Assembly: GCA_032622095.1 (NCBI GenBank)
Contig: CP136065.1
Location: forward strand, 155,871,577 to 155,935,576
Direction: 5' to 3'
Source of the DNA: Siphonodentalium dalli
Taxonomy: Eukaryota > Mollusca > Scaphopoda > Gadilida > Siphonodentaliidae
Length of the DNA: 64,000 bases
The translations under genes and the position numbers were made by a program. Shown here in pieces: positions 24,116-33,609 of this stretch (positions within the stretch are counted from its first letter, which is position 1; each line of letters opens with the position of its first letter). Under the pieces are notes generated by a model. The model did no database searches, was not told the DNA's origin, and saw only the letters and a program-made list of their open reading frames with translations.

Positions 24116-24540
24116 GAAGTTAAGTGTCCATCATAACTGCATGAGACTATAATACTTTTCGATCAAATCAAGTATACAAGAGCAAATTTTATCTGGTATA
24201 AAGTACCATGATGGCCATGTTTACTCTACGGCACGCGCATAAATAAAATGTGTGAAAATGAGGGTATTGTTGCTCATATTTTTATGTGATAAGTGCTTGT
24301 TGCCCGAATAAAGAAAAGAGAATTTCAATCTCAAATATTCAGCCGCGCTATGCTGCGAATATGCTACTTAATGAAATAATTAACAAAATAGATTTCCAAT
24401 GTCAAATGCAGCAGTGTTGTACTGCTCATCTGCTAATAATGATAGCATTAAGAAAAGTGGCTTTCAAGCTCAAACCTAATGAACGAATTAAGAAAACAGA
24501 GTTTCGAACTCAAATGCAGCAGTGTTATGCCGATAATCTG
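24116..24540. repeat. Direct repeat R1, copy 1 (partner 25772-26165)
   Basis: The two copies share TGTCCATCATAA, GGTATAAAGTACCATGATGG, TTTACTCTACGGCACGCGCA, AATTTCAATCTCAA, CAGCCGCGCTATGCTGCGAA and a run of AATTAAGAAAAC units. Identity appears high (a few per cent differences). Copy 1 holds an internal two-unit repeat (ATGCAGCAGTGTT, CTGCT) about 125 bp apart. The left boundary is a TTAA in both copies. Confidence 0.8.
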
Positions 24541-24640
24541 CTACGTAGTACTCCGAATTAAGAAAACTACTTGATGACAAAATTGAGAAAATATATTCAA
24601 ACTCAAGTCAGTTGGATGAATACAGTGAGAGATATTATTA

Positions 24641-24775
24641 GTTATCTTCGGCAACATCGGGGGTACATGGAGATTTAGTACCTGGATGTCGATTTTGAAC
24701 CCCTCGGCGGAGGGCTCAAAAAGAGACATCCAGGTATTAAATCTCCATGTACCCCACGATGTTGCCGAATATAAC
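24641..24775. mobile_element. 135-bp hairpin element, family H2
   Basis: Nearly the whole segment folds on itself: GTTATCTTCGGCAACATCG and GGGTACATGGAGATTTAGTA pair with TATTAAATCTCCATGTACCCC and CGATGTTGCCGAATATAAC. The centre is CCCCTCGGCGGAGGG, itself a small palindrome. A transcript on either strand would be a long stem-loop. It looks like a foldback MITE; no target duplication was identified. Confidence 0.75.
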
Positions 24776-24949
24776 GATTTTGTCCCCACAACAATAACCA
24801 TGTCTCCTTAATTTAAGTGTGTTTTCATAGGTTTTCCGATTAATTCACACCAATAAGAATAATTCAGTAGCTGACCCAAGGATCCGGCGTCAGGTGGCGT
24901 CAAATTCGGCGTGCGAGAGCAACGTCACGATTGGTGGAAACTGCCAGTT

Positions 24950-25015
24950 CAAGGGTCATTCATATACCCCCGATGTTTCACATGCTCATATACCCCCGAT
25001 GTTTGACGCACGTTC
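24950..25015. repeat. Two direct copies of CATATACCCCCGATGTTT
   Basis: CATATACCCCCGATGTTT occurs at about 24961 and 24989, 28 bp apart, with a third weaker ATACCCCGCTGT at 25020. This is a short local tandem repeat in otherwise featureless DNA. Confidence 0.6.
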
Positions 25016-25249
25016 TCTTATACCCCGCTGTCAATGGTGACGGGGGACATGGTGATTTAAACGTGGCGTTGTAGCCAATCAGATTGCTAGTTACAACCGG
25101 ATGTGGGGACAAAGGGTATTATAATGTGGAGGTAAATTACTTTTTGATATATTTATTTGAACAAGTTATTGTACATGTGTTTTTATCTGACCAACATGTT
25201 TCTGATGGTTAACTACCATGAGTTGGTCCATAACATTGCAAGCCATGCA

Positions 25250-25775
25250 TTAAAGATACAGGCAGTGTTGGCGGTGGGTATGCTGTTAAAATATTCATCT
25301 CCGTCAAAAACCGCCATAAACAGAAAGAATAGTAAAATATAGACAACTTTGTTCTTATACCAATAAGAAATATGGCATAAACAGTATGTTATTGTCAAAT
25401 GTTTTTCATTTGTTATGTAAACAAAAGCAAAACACGTTACAGAACCTGGCTTTTGTTTAGATCCGGATATGGTAAACATACAGAGCGTTATTTGTTACTG
25501 TTTTCCTGATATGGAAATAATAATGAGCGTTTATATCGTTTGTGTGTGATTAACCAATAGAAATGCGCTGTGTTATGTAAACAGAAGCATAACTTCTGTA
25601 CCACGAGCAGGTTCTTGTTTACGTACACCATCGTACGTCTTGACGACTATATACTATTTACGCGCTGATTATGTTTGGCATATGGACAAAACTATATATA
25701 TTTTAATATTCCTTCTGTTGATGGCGATTTGAACAAATATGAATATTCTGCAACGAACGCCGCCCTTGCCTTTAA
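25250..25775 (-). mobile_element. TTAA-flanked MITE, copy B (518 bp)
   Basis: TTAA at 25250-25253 and 25772-25775 bounds a reverse-oriented copy that starts AGATACAGGCAGTG and ends CGCCGCCCTTGCCT. It belongs to the same subfamily as copies at 13220 and 62638 (it ends in CGAACGCCGCC). Frames inside it are shadows of the element. R1 copy 2 starts exactly at its right TTAA. Confidence 0.85.
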
Positions 25776-26165
25776 TTGTCCATCATAAGTGCACGAGATT
25801 AATGCTTTTCGATGAAATCAAGTATAAACTTGCGAATTTTATCTGGTATAAAGTACCATGATGGCTATGTTTACTCTACGGCACGCGCATAAATAAAATG
25901 TGTAAAAATGAGGGGTATTGTTATCATATTTTTATGTGATAAGTGCTTGTTGTCCGAATAAAGAAAAGATAATTTCAATCTCAACTTCAGCCGCGCTATG
26001 CTGCGAATATGCTACTTAATGAAATAATTAACAAAATATATTTCCAATGTCAAATGCAGCAGTGTTGTGCTGCTCGTCTGCTAATAATGATAGCATTAAG
26101 AAAGGTGGCTTTCAAACTCACACCTAATGAACGAATTAAGAAAACTGAGTATATTTTCTCAATTT
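25772..26165. repeat. Direct repeat R1, copy 2
   Basis: Matches 24116-24540 from its TTAA boundary onward, with the same CAGCCGCGCTATGCTGCGAA core and AATTAAGAAAAC endings. The sequence left of the boundary differs because MITE copy B sits there. Confidence 0.8.
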
Positions 26166-26430
26166 TGTCATCAAGTAGTAGATAAGCAACACAACACTAC
26201 TGCGTGTGAAACATATATGCCACCCGAAGATGGCATAGATGTTTCACTTTTCGGACTAAGACAATAACTGAAGAAAAAAAATGAACTGACGAAACCCGTT
26301 GTATTTATAAGTAAATATCCTCTCCTACCATGGGGCTGTTCATGTTCGACTACATATGACTGTGATGCAGATCTCTAAAGTTCGGATGGAGGCGGGAGGA
26401 TACTTCACTTTTCACACTGAGTCCCATAAC

Positions 26431-26933
26431 TTAAAGGCACGTGAGGCCTTAGTTGTCGAAAATATTCATATTTGTTCCAATCACCGTAAACAGAAAAAAC
26501 ATTAAAACGCATACAGTTTCGTTCATATATACCATGACCATCGCGTAAACAGCATGTTATCATAAAGACCTACTATATTTTACCTAATCAAGAGGCTGAT
26601 TGTGTTACAGAAGACAGCACAATGCTACTGGCTAATCACACACAAATGGCATAAACGCTCTTTATTAGTTCCATATCAGGAATTCGCCAACAAAGAACGC
26701 TCTTTATGTTTACCATCATAATATAAACAAACACCAGAAAAGTTACTTTTTATGCTTTTGTTTATTAAACAATGGTCAAACATATGACAATAAGATACTG
26801 TTTATGCGATATTTCTTATTTGTATACAGACAAAGTCTGTCTATATTTTGATGTTCTTTCTGTTTGTGGCGGTTTTTGACGGGTTGAAATATTTTCACAG
26901 CATACCCACCGCCAAGGCCAACCGTACCTTTAA
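26431..26933 (+). mobile_element. TTAA-flanked MITE, copy C (495 bp, second subfamily)
   Basis: TTAA at 26431-26434 and 26930-26933 flanks an element starting AGGCACGTGAGGCCTTAG and ending GCCAACCGTACCT. The interior matches copies A, B and E more weakly than copy D (31530-32034), with which it shares the CGTGAGGCCT/GGCCGCACGTGCCT type of end and the CAAAGTCTGTCTATATTTTG segment. No transposase is encoded. Confidence 0.85.
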
Positions 26934-27047
26934 CAAAACGAAAGTGTCAACTTTTTGTCGCACTGTAGCTCAATTTGGAGAGGTGCTATTGTTATGGAGA
27001 GTAGTCAATGGAATGCTAACGAATAAGGGAAGTTAAAGTTTAAATAT

Positions 27048-27193
27048 AGAATATACGCATAGTGTTTCTGAATACCACATTTAATCCACGAGTGGGATTG
27101 GCGATTTACACCACGAGCTTCAGCGAGTGGTGTAAATCGCCAATCCCACGAGTGGATTAAATTTGTTATTCAGAAACACTATGCGTATATTCT
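27048..27193. mobile_element. 146-bp hairpin element, family H3
   Basis: The left arm AGAATATACGCATAGTGTTTCTGAATA and ATTTAATCCAC pair with GTGGATTAAAT and TATTCAGAAACACTATGCGTATATTCT. The inner arms GGGATTGGCGATTTACACCAC are exact complements across a four-base centre. Total fold is about 70 bp per arm with very few mismatches. CACGAG and CGAGTG words recur at the centre and shoulders. No target duplication was found. Confidence 0.8.
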
Positions 27194-28470
27194 GTTTATG
27201 CCACGATCTTTACAATGTGAAAATCGTTATTTCCAATTTAAACCGTCATCAAACTATTTTCAAACGACGAAAACATGATCCGTTTACGCTTTGCAACGGC
27301 ACCCATTTTTCGATACCACAGGTGTGGATTAAACCTTTACCTTGCCACGCATTGATATCAGCACACTGGAAAGTAAGTAAACAACACAGACCTCTTTTAA
27401 GTGAACAAATTATAGTTTAAACAAATAATACATATATATCACAGCTTTTAATATCACAATTTTATGAATTGTCCATGTGTGCACCACACTGTGTGTCCGT
27501 GACAACTTTTCTGGAAGGAACTAGTTTTTATCCGCGGAAGTCATTTCGTGAGTTAAAGTCATTAGCTTCACTCCCGGTGGGCATATATTTGATGTCAGAC
27601 AGAACTGTGCCCGATATACCACAAGAAAGGTCATAAAAAACTAGAAAGAAAACCCCAATGTGGCATATTATTAGTGCGGTACTCGCCCTGTATTAAATTG
27701 TTGAAAACTGCGATCAGAGTAAGAAATCTTCTCAGATACTAACACATTTTCGGAGCGAATCAGCGCGCTGAGTCTCATGGAATTATATTCGGAGGAAATC
27801 GGAACCACCCGAATAACGACGATCGGCTGGCACGCACGACTGGGAGAACAGCCAAAACAAAGGCCGGCATGTCGATAACGAAAGTAGATTCAACAAAAAG
27901 AGAAAGAAAAAAAACAAAATAATAGGGGGCCTATCATAGTTTTTGCATTCAAGTTTTCTAAGTAAAATGTCGACAATTATTTGGCAACTAACAAAGTTTT
28001 CACACTCTGTATATATATTTATATATGGAATTTTTGCAAATTTAGGAGAGAATGAGTACGTATTCACAGTGTGCAAAAGACGATTGGCACACCTCCGAAA
28101 TTATCCAGGTTCACCAATAATAAACAAATCTGGGAATTCTGCCTTCTAATCTAACGTCAACATATTTGGCCGAATACAAGGTGAAGTTATCTGCATGCGA
28201 ATTATTGACTTCTGTAAATGTAAATTATAAGCAATATTTCAATAATATTTGACATCACAATAGACCAATCGTGCTGAGCTAGATCGATTGGTCTTCCTGA
28301 CACTGTTGTAAGAGATTTCTTGAATATTGAAATTTTGTTTGCTTGAAGATTTGTTCAAATTTATGATGAATATACCAGCAAAAAATTATACATTGTCTTT
28401 CATTAGTTTCAAAATTGTCTTTCATTAGTTTCAAAATGAATAAGAATAATTTTTTTACAAAAAAATGGTT
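27194..28470. other. Non-coding stretch, no gene seen
   Basis: No gene is recognised. The minus frame at 27783-28076 (97 codons) is rich in Phe and Leu over an A-rich run on the plus strand and has no motif beyond a hydrophobic patch. Confidence 0.35.
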
Positions 28471-28474
28471 GTAA

Positions 28475-28885
28475 CTTGAAAGAACAATTTAGAGTAGGCC
28501 TACTCCCTTTATCCAAGATTCATGCTGGCTGTGAAAGACCGATGGGATTATTTTAGCCCGATCGGTATATTTTAGCCCGATCGGGCTATTATTGATTGAT
28601 CGGTGGTTCACCCAGACCTGTAGGATATGCGCACTATAGGATATAGATAAGGCGTTTTATGTATGGGAGGCCTATTTCACTTGAAAGAACAATTTATAGT
28701 AGGCCTACTCCCCTTATCCAAGATTCAGGCTGGCTGTGAAAGACCGATCGGTCTATTTTAGCCCGATCGGTCTACTTTAGCCCGATCGGGCTGTTATTGA
28801 TTGATCGGTGGTTCACCCAGACCTGTAGGATATACGCGCTATAGCATATAGATACGGCATTTCATGTATGGGATACCCATTTCAC
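28475..28885. repeat. 205-bp tandem duplication with GATCGG palindromes
   Basis: Copy 1 (28475-28679) and copy 2 (28680-28885) start CTTGAAAGAACAATTTA and match with few differences. Each contains a cluster of ATTTTAGCCCGATCGG words and the phrase GGTGGTTCACCCAGACCTG. That last phrase also occurs at 35928-35945, so the unit comes from a dispersed family. Confidence 0.9.
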
Positions 28886-28899
28886 ATTTATTATTCATT

Positions 28900-30130
28900 T
28901 ACGATCAAGCGCAAATATTTCGCAAAATAACATCTATCATTTGCGCTTCAGTGTAAATCATTTGCGCAAATAAAAATTAATATGCATTGATATCACCCCC
29001 CCTGAATTAATTTTAAATGGCACAGACCGACCATATGAGGAGAGCACCCCCCCCCCCCAGTAACCCCAATATCTCTTTTATGACCATGGAAATGGTAGAG
29101 ATATGTGCAGGATATATCTCTTTTATAAAATATACTAGATCTCTGGGATGGAGACACAAATTCTTGGGGACAGGGATGCTGATAATATGAAAATTGGGGT
29201 TTTCCCCAATTTCAAGTCAATAAGTACACCATATGAGGGAAGCGAGTCCCCAGTAACCCCGAATTCCATATTTATGGTCATGGAAATGGTATATATCTGT
29301 GTAGGAGATGTCCCTTTAATAAAATATACTAGAGCTCTGGGAGTGAGGCACCAATTCTTGGGACACCAGGGACAGAGATGCTGATATATGCATATGGAAA
29401 TATTTTTTCTTCAATGTTTCAGTATTATATGGGGCTACTACTATGGGTCCATGATAATATACTATGAGATGGACTCTATCATTCACAATCAGAGGGAAGT
29501 ATAAAGGGAGTGTTAGGTATTTGCGCTTAAGCGCAAATATATTGATAGACATATACTTGCGCTTAAGCGCAAATGATTCATTTTCACATTTTATATTAAC
29601 TAATTGCATTTAAGCGTAAATCAGTTACGCTTAATGTAATCATTTACGCTTAAGCATAATTGACTTATGCGTTATCATAATACATTGGAATTATATTAAG
29701 AGCAATAATTTCATCGGCTGTCATACCTTATATGTATATTTGTATAATCTGATGTATGTTAACTTACTGGCATTAGTAATGTGGTTGCATCCATTTCAGC
29801 TTGAGTATGTGGAGTTCAATGAGGGTGTATATGAATTACGGTTAAGCGCAACTCATTTACATTAAGTGGATTTCATTTACACTTAAGCGTAATTGAAATG
29901 AATTATGCTTAAGCAAATACATGTACCTATCTCCAACTGGTTTCCTCAGTCTGAACATCCAGCTTAGTATGGGATCTGGGTGGAGTCCTCACCTATGTTT
30001 GAGTAATGTTTTATGGCCTGAGTTAATTTGAGTTTAGAGCAAATCACATGGGAGTCTTTTTTACATTTATTATTTATTTGCATTCAAATATTTGCGATTA
30101 AGCATAAAGCAATTTCGCTTACTTAGTGCA
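28900..30130. repeat. Field of GCTTAAGC-centred palindromes
   Basis: Palindromes of the type ATTTGCGCTTAAGCGCAAAT or TTACGCTTAAGCGTAA, and their half-sites, recur across about 1.2 kb: near 28915, 28947, 29521, 29560, 29590, 29615, 29638, 29840, 29878, 29905, 30090 and 30110. Spacing is irregular and the units differ at fixed positions (G/A and C/T swaps), so it is not a simple microsatellite. A pair of diverged segments (AGAGCACCCCCC and GAAGCGAGTCCCC with CAGTAACCCC) also lies at 29040-29340. No gene is recognised. Confidence 0.7.
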
Positions 30131-30134
30131 AATA

Positions 30135-31005
30135 CACAACACTTCTTTACTTCCATCCAATTTTAACTGTCAATGATTGAGTCCATCTTATGGTATATTT
30201 ATTTGGGCCTATATAAACTCAAAAATTGAAGAACACATAATTCCATATGGATATCTATATCATTATCGCTGTCCCAAACAAATACGGTCTGTACTAGAAT
30301 AGTGAATAGCAATATGGCACACATGTAGCATTGCACAGGTAATTAAACAGTTTGAAATACACATGTAAGACAACTCTTTCTGCACGAGACTGTACCTGCT
30401 GTAGTTCGATCATAAAATCGGTCAACGATCTGCAACGATTCCAAATTTCTATAAATAGTAACATTTTCAACTGTTACCGTTGTTCATTGCTCGATCATGA
30501 CCACTTTGATTATAATTCTTTCATAACTCGGTCAATGTTCTTCCGTTGGTGATTTCAGGCAATAATTCCTTTTATATCCCTCCCATTCGAATTGACTATA
30601 CCGCTTGTTTTTCGTTTTATTAAGCTGATGTTACGCTATTCCAGCAAACGGCCTCCCTCCACGGAAGCTATTTTCTGAGAACGAAAGCCGACTCAATCCC
30701 GACCAAGTCGGAAGTGTTCGGGTGTTTCCGCGACTGCACACGACAACTCGTTTGTGTATTTATTTCGCGTTTACAGTGGAATTATTCGTCCCGATTGAGG
30801 GAAAGTAAATAGTTAGTTACGTGGCCGTATAATTAGTACAAACTGATATCTGTTTAGGGCATTTCGTGTATGGGGGTTATTTTATTCAGTCTTTCCACAG
30901 AATAACGCAGGGAACTCAATTGTGAGGTTCAATTTACGTTTCACATCACTTTAAATGTCACAATGGAAATTACGAATATGCACTGATATGAATGAACAAA
31001 TTAAA
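30135..31005. other. Non-coding stretch, no gene seen
   Basis: No gene is recognised between the palindrome field and the Crypton 3' end. A short TGTATGGGGG segment near 30868 resembles one at 28657. Confidence 0.4.
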
Positions 31006-31008
31006 GCA

Positions 31009-33114
31009 CTAATTGCCGTTCATGTGGATGTTGAGAGTGTTTATTTCTATTCTATTGTTGTTAAACAGGCTGTTCAGTATTCCTGATGGATTATTTGTAG
31101 CATTAATGTTCATGGAATTGAAATTCTGAGCTTGAGAATGTAGAATTTGATTTTGAAACCCGGAAGTAACTGCAGGTAGGCCAGTGGAAGATTCAATAGG
31201 AATGACTGCATTATGTATAGGTTCAGTTGGAACAACAGCACTTTCTGTAGGTAAACTTGGTAGATTATCAACATTGGAGCTCATTATCAATGAGCATCTT
31301 TCTTGCTCTTTTTGTCCGGATACCGAATAGTTATTGATACTGGCCAGGTCTTTGTGGCCAGTAACGTTGGCAATAAAAACCGCCGCTACGTTGTTTTCGC
31401 GTAACTTTTGGACAAGATGTTTTCTCGCACTCGTGTTTGTTAATCGCTTACTGTCCGACAAGTTTCCCTTCTTGGCCATTATTTTCATGATATTTGCGAG
31501 TTTGTTAACACCCACTCGTTGCTTCTTAAAGACATGGTTGGCCTTGGCGGTGGGTATCCTGTGAAAATATCTCCACCCGTCAAAAACCGCCACAAACAGA
31601 AAGAACATCAAAATGTAGATAGACTTTGTCCGTATACAAATCAGAAATATCGCATAAACAGTATGTTATGGTAATTGTTTGGCCATTGTTATGTAAACAA
31701 AAGCACAAAAAGTTACTTTTCTGGTGTTTGTTTATATTATGATGGTAAACACAAAGAGCGTTCTTTGTTGGTGAATACCTGATATGGAAATAATAAAGAG
31801 CGTTTATGCCATTTGTGTGTGATTAGCCAGTAGCTTTGTGCTGTCTTATGTAACACAATCAGGCTCTTGCTTAGGTAAAATATAGTAGGTCTTTATGATA
31901 ACATGCTGTTTACGCGATGGTCATGGTATATATATGAACCGAACTGTATGCGTTTCAATGTGTTTCTGTTTACGGAGTTTGGAACAAATATGAATATTTT
32001 CGACAATTAAGGCCGCACGTGCCTTTAAACCAAATGCATGAATCATCTTCAGGGTCGACTGCCACTGTCCGAGTCGCAATGTAACATGGGTCAGTAGCTT
32101 CGCAATAGCCTGCTGGTCGTAACTTGGCGTACCGTTTGAAAACATAAACAGGATTACGATCATCCTCACTGCCCGTGGAATACATCTTTGGCGTCACGTC
32201 ACGAATATTCCTTATATCTTCCCCGGTGAGTGTTTTTGTTTGCCTTTCGTTAAGTTCTAGGAATTCTTTCCCGTCTACAGATGTTTTCAATACGACGTCA
32301 CCCCATTCTAAGTTGTAATGTTCGGTAATCCCGCGAAGGCCAAACTGTAAACAATTATTCAGCCATATCGTGTTTAGAATCGCTTCTGGAGAACCACATC
32401 CTAGAATCCCTAACTCGAACAATCGCTCAATCTCATCAGTACTTATCGGTTCTGCTCTTTTCGGTTTCTTTCCTTTTCCGGCTCTTTTTAGTTGCTTCAT
32501 CTTCGCCTTTAGTGCTCGTCGACTTGTATCGAAACAGGTGTCATTTTTGTTCATTATCGTTTTCCCATATTTGGTCCGTTTTAAAAGCCTGTCAATGCTC
32601 GCGACAAAACCCCTTATGCTGGATGGCTCAAATTATTCCCCGTCCTTTCTGCGAACTGACAGTAGAAAACTTGCTACAAACGTGTCAAGATCATCTTCTG
32701 GAATCTGGTAAATAGGCCTATTTTCATCTTTTGTCTGCAGAAATGCTTCGAACAAACGAATGTCACTTAGAGATTTTTAAGCGTATGTCTGTTATCTTGG
32801 CCCCCGATAAATCCTTCAACGTTTTCGACATCAACAAACCTTGAGTTTGCGCTTGAAGTTGAAGCGGCTGACATTGGGTCATTAGGCATGTCCGTCGGGA
32901 TAGTAACCTCCGACTCAGTCTCGCACTCCATTTCATCGAACTGTATCCCTGTCCGCACTGTATCTGCAGCGGCATTACTGGTACTCGCAGTCTCAATACT
33001 GACAATAGTGTCAGAACTGGATAGGCCCACACAGTCTTCCTGGAAATGCATCATTTGTCTTGTGTCATCAAAGATATCTTGCAAGTCGTTCGATACAGTA
33101 AACCCACCAAACAT
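31009..33114 (-). pseudogene. Crypton-type tyrosine recombinase (DUF3504), interrupted
   Basis: Read from 33114 downward. A 115-residue acidic, Ser/Thr-rich N-terminal region (start MFGGFTVSNDL) ends at 32767, where a one-base slip moves the frame into DIRLFEAFLQTKDENRPIY. The core-binding-like part follows, with one in-frame stop near 32628 just before FEPSSIRGF. The main catalytic block (32554-32035) carries NCLQFGLRGITEHYNLEWGD and FLELNERQTKTLTGED, diagnostic of DUF3504/Crypton recombinases. A TTAA MITE sits in the frame (31526-32038). Beyond it the frame resumes with GVNKLANIMK, TSARKHLVQKL, TGHKDLASINNYS: the second Arg, GHK and the nucleophilic Tyr (about 31329). The product would be a DNA-cutting transposase. 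It is dead: frameshift, stop and insertion. Confidence 0.92.
31526..32038 (-). mobile_element. TTAA-flanked MITE, copy D, inside the Crypton gene (505 bp)
   Basis: The element proper is 31530-32034, flanked by TTAA at 31526-31529 and 32035-32038. The Crypton frame reads up to the TTAA on one side and continues in phase from the other when one TTAA is discounted, so the target duplication is exactly four bases. Orientation is reversed relative to copy C, its closest relative here. Open frames crossing its edge (the start of the 200-codon frame at 31611) are fusions with the Crypton tail. Confidence 0.92.
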
Positions 33115-33469
33115 TCTGACATTAATTTCTAATTTCTACGGCGCAGACGTCTACGAACATTTGTTTACATCCGAAACGTACATGTACTTTCCAGTGTCCG
33201 TACCTTGTTCATTTTAATTTATTCGAGATAAAAATATATTGAGAAAAACATACTGTATTGTGTTATTTGTAACAATTGCGATACAACATACATTAAAATG
33301 TCTTCCTTAGCGTTTATTTTCGGTTTTTGTTTGTATAATGAACCGATTAAGTCCAATTGTTTCCGCGAGATGTCATTGCTAAAAATAACTCACACCGGTG
33401 CACTTGTCCGGGTCACGAAAGGTCAAACGTATCGTAGTTCCTGCGGTGGATAAACACTTTTCCGTTCAA

Positions 33470-33605
33470 ATTGTATGGGAAAAGTTTAATCCACTCTCAG
33501 AAGTTTAATCCACTCTGAGAAGTTTAATCAACAGTAGGCACGTTTAATCAACAGGTGTTGATTCGTTTAATCAACAGGTGTTGATTAAATGTAAAATTTA
33601 AACAG
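33470..33605. repeat. Short tandem repeats of GTTTAATC with growing palindrome
   Basis: Five to six units of 19-27 bp begin AAGTTTAATCCACTCTGAG and grade into GTTTAATCAACAGGTGTTGATT. The last two units are palindromic (AATCAACAGGTGTTGATT). The change from one unit type to the other across the array suggests stepwise duplication. No function is known. Confidence 0.75.
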
Positions 33606-33609
33606 ATGG

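Noticed and set aside
32370-32715. Plus-strand frames of 113 and 67 codons
   Set aside because: They are antisense shadows of the Crypton recombinase, which has clear family motifs on the minus strand.
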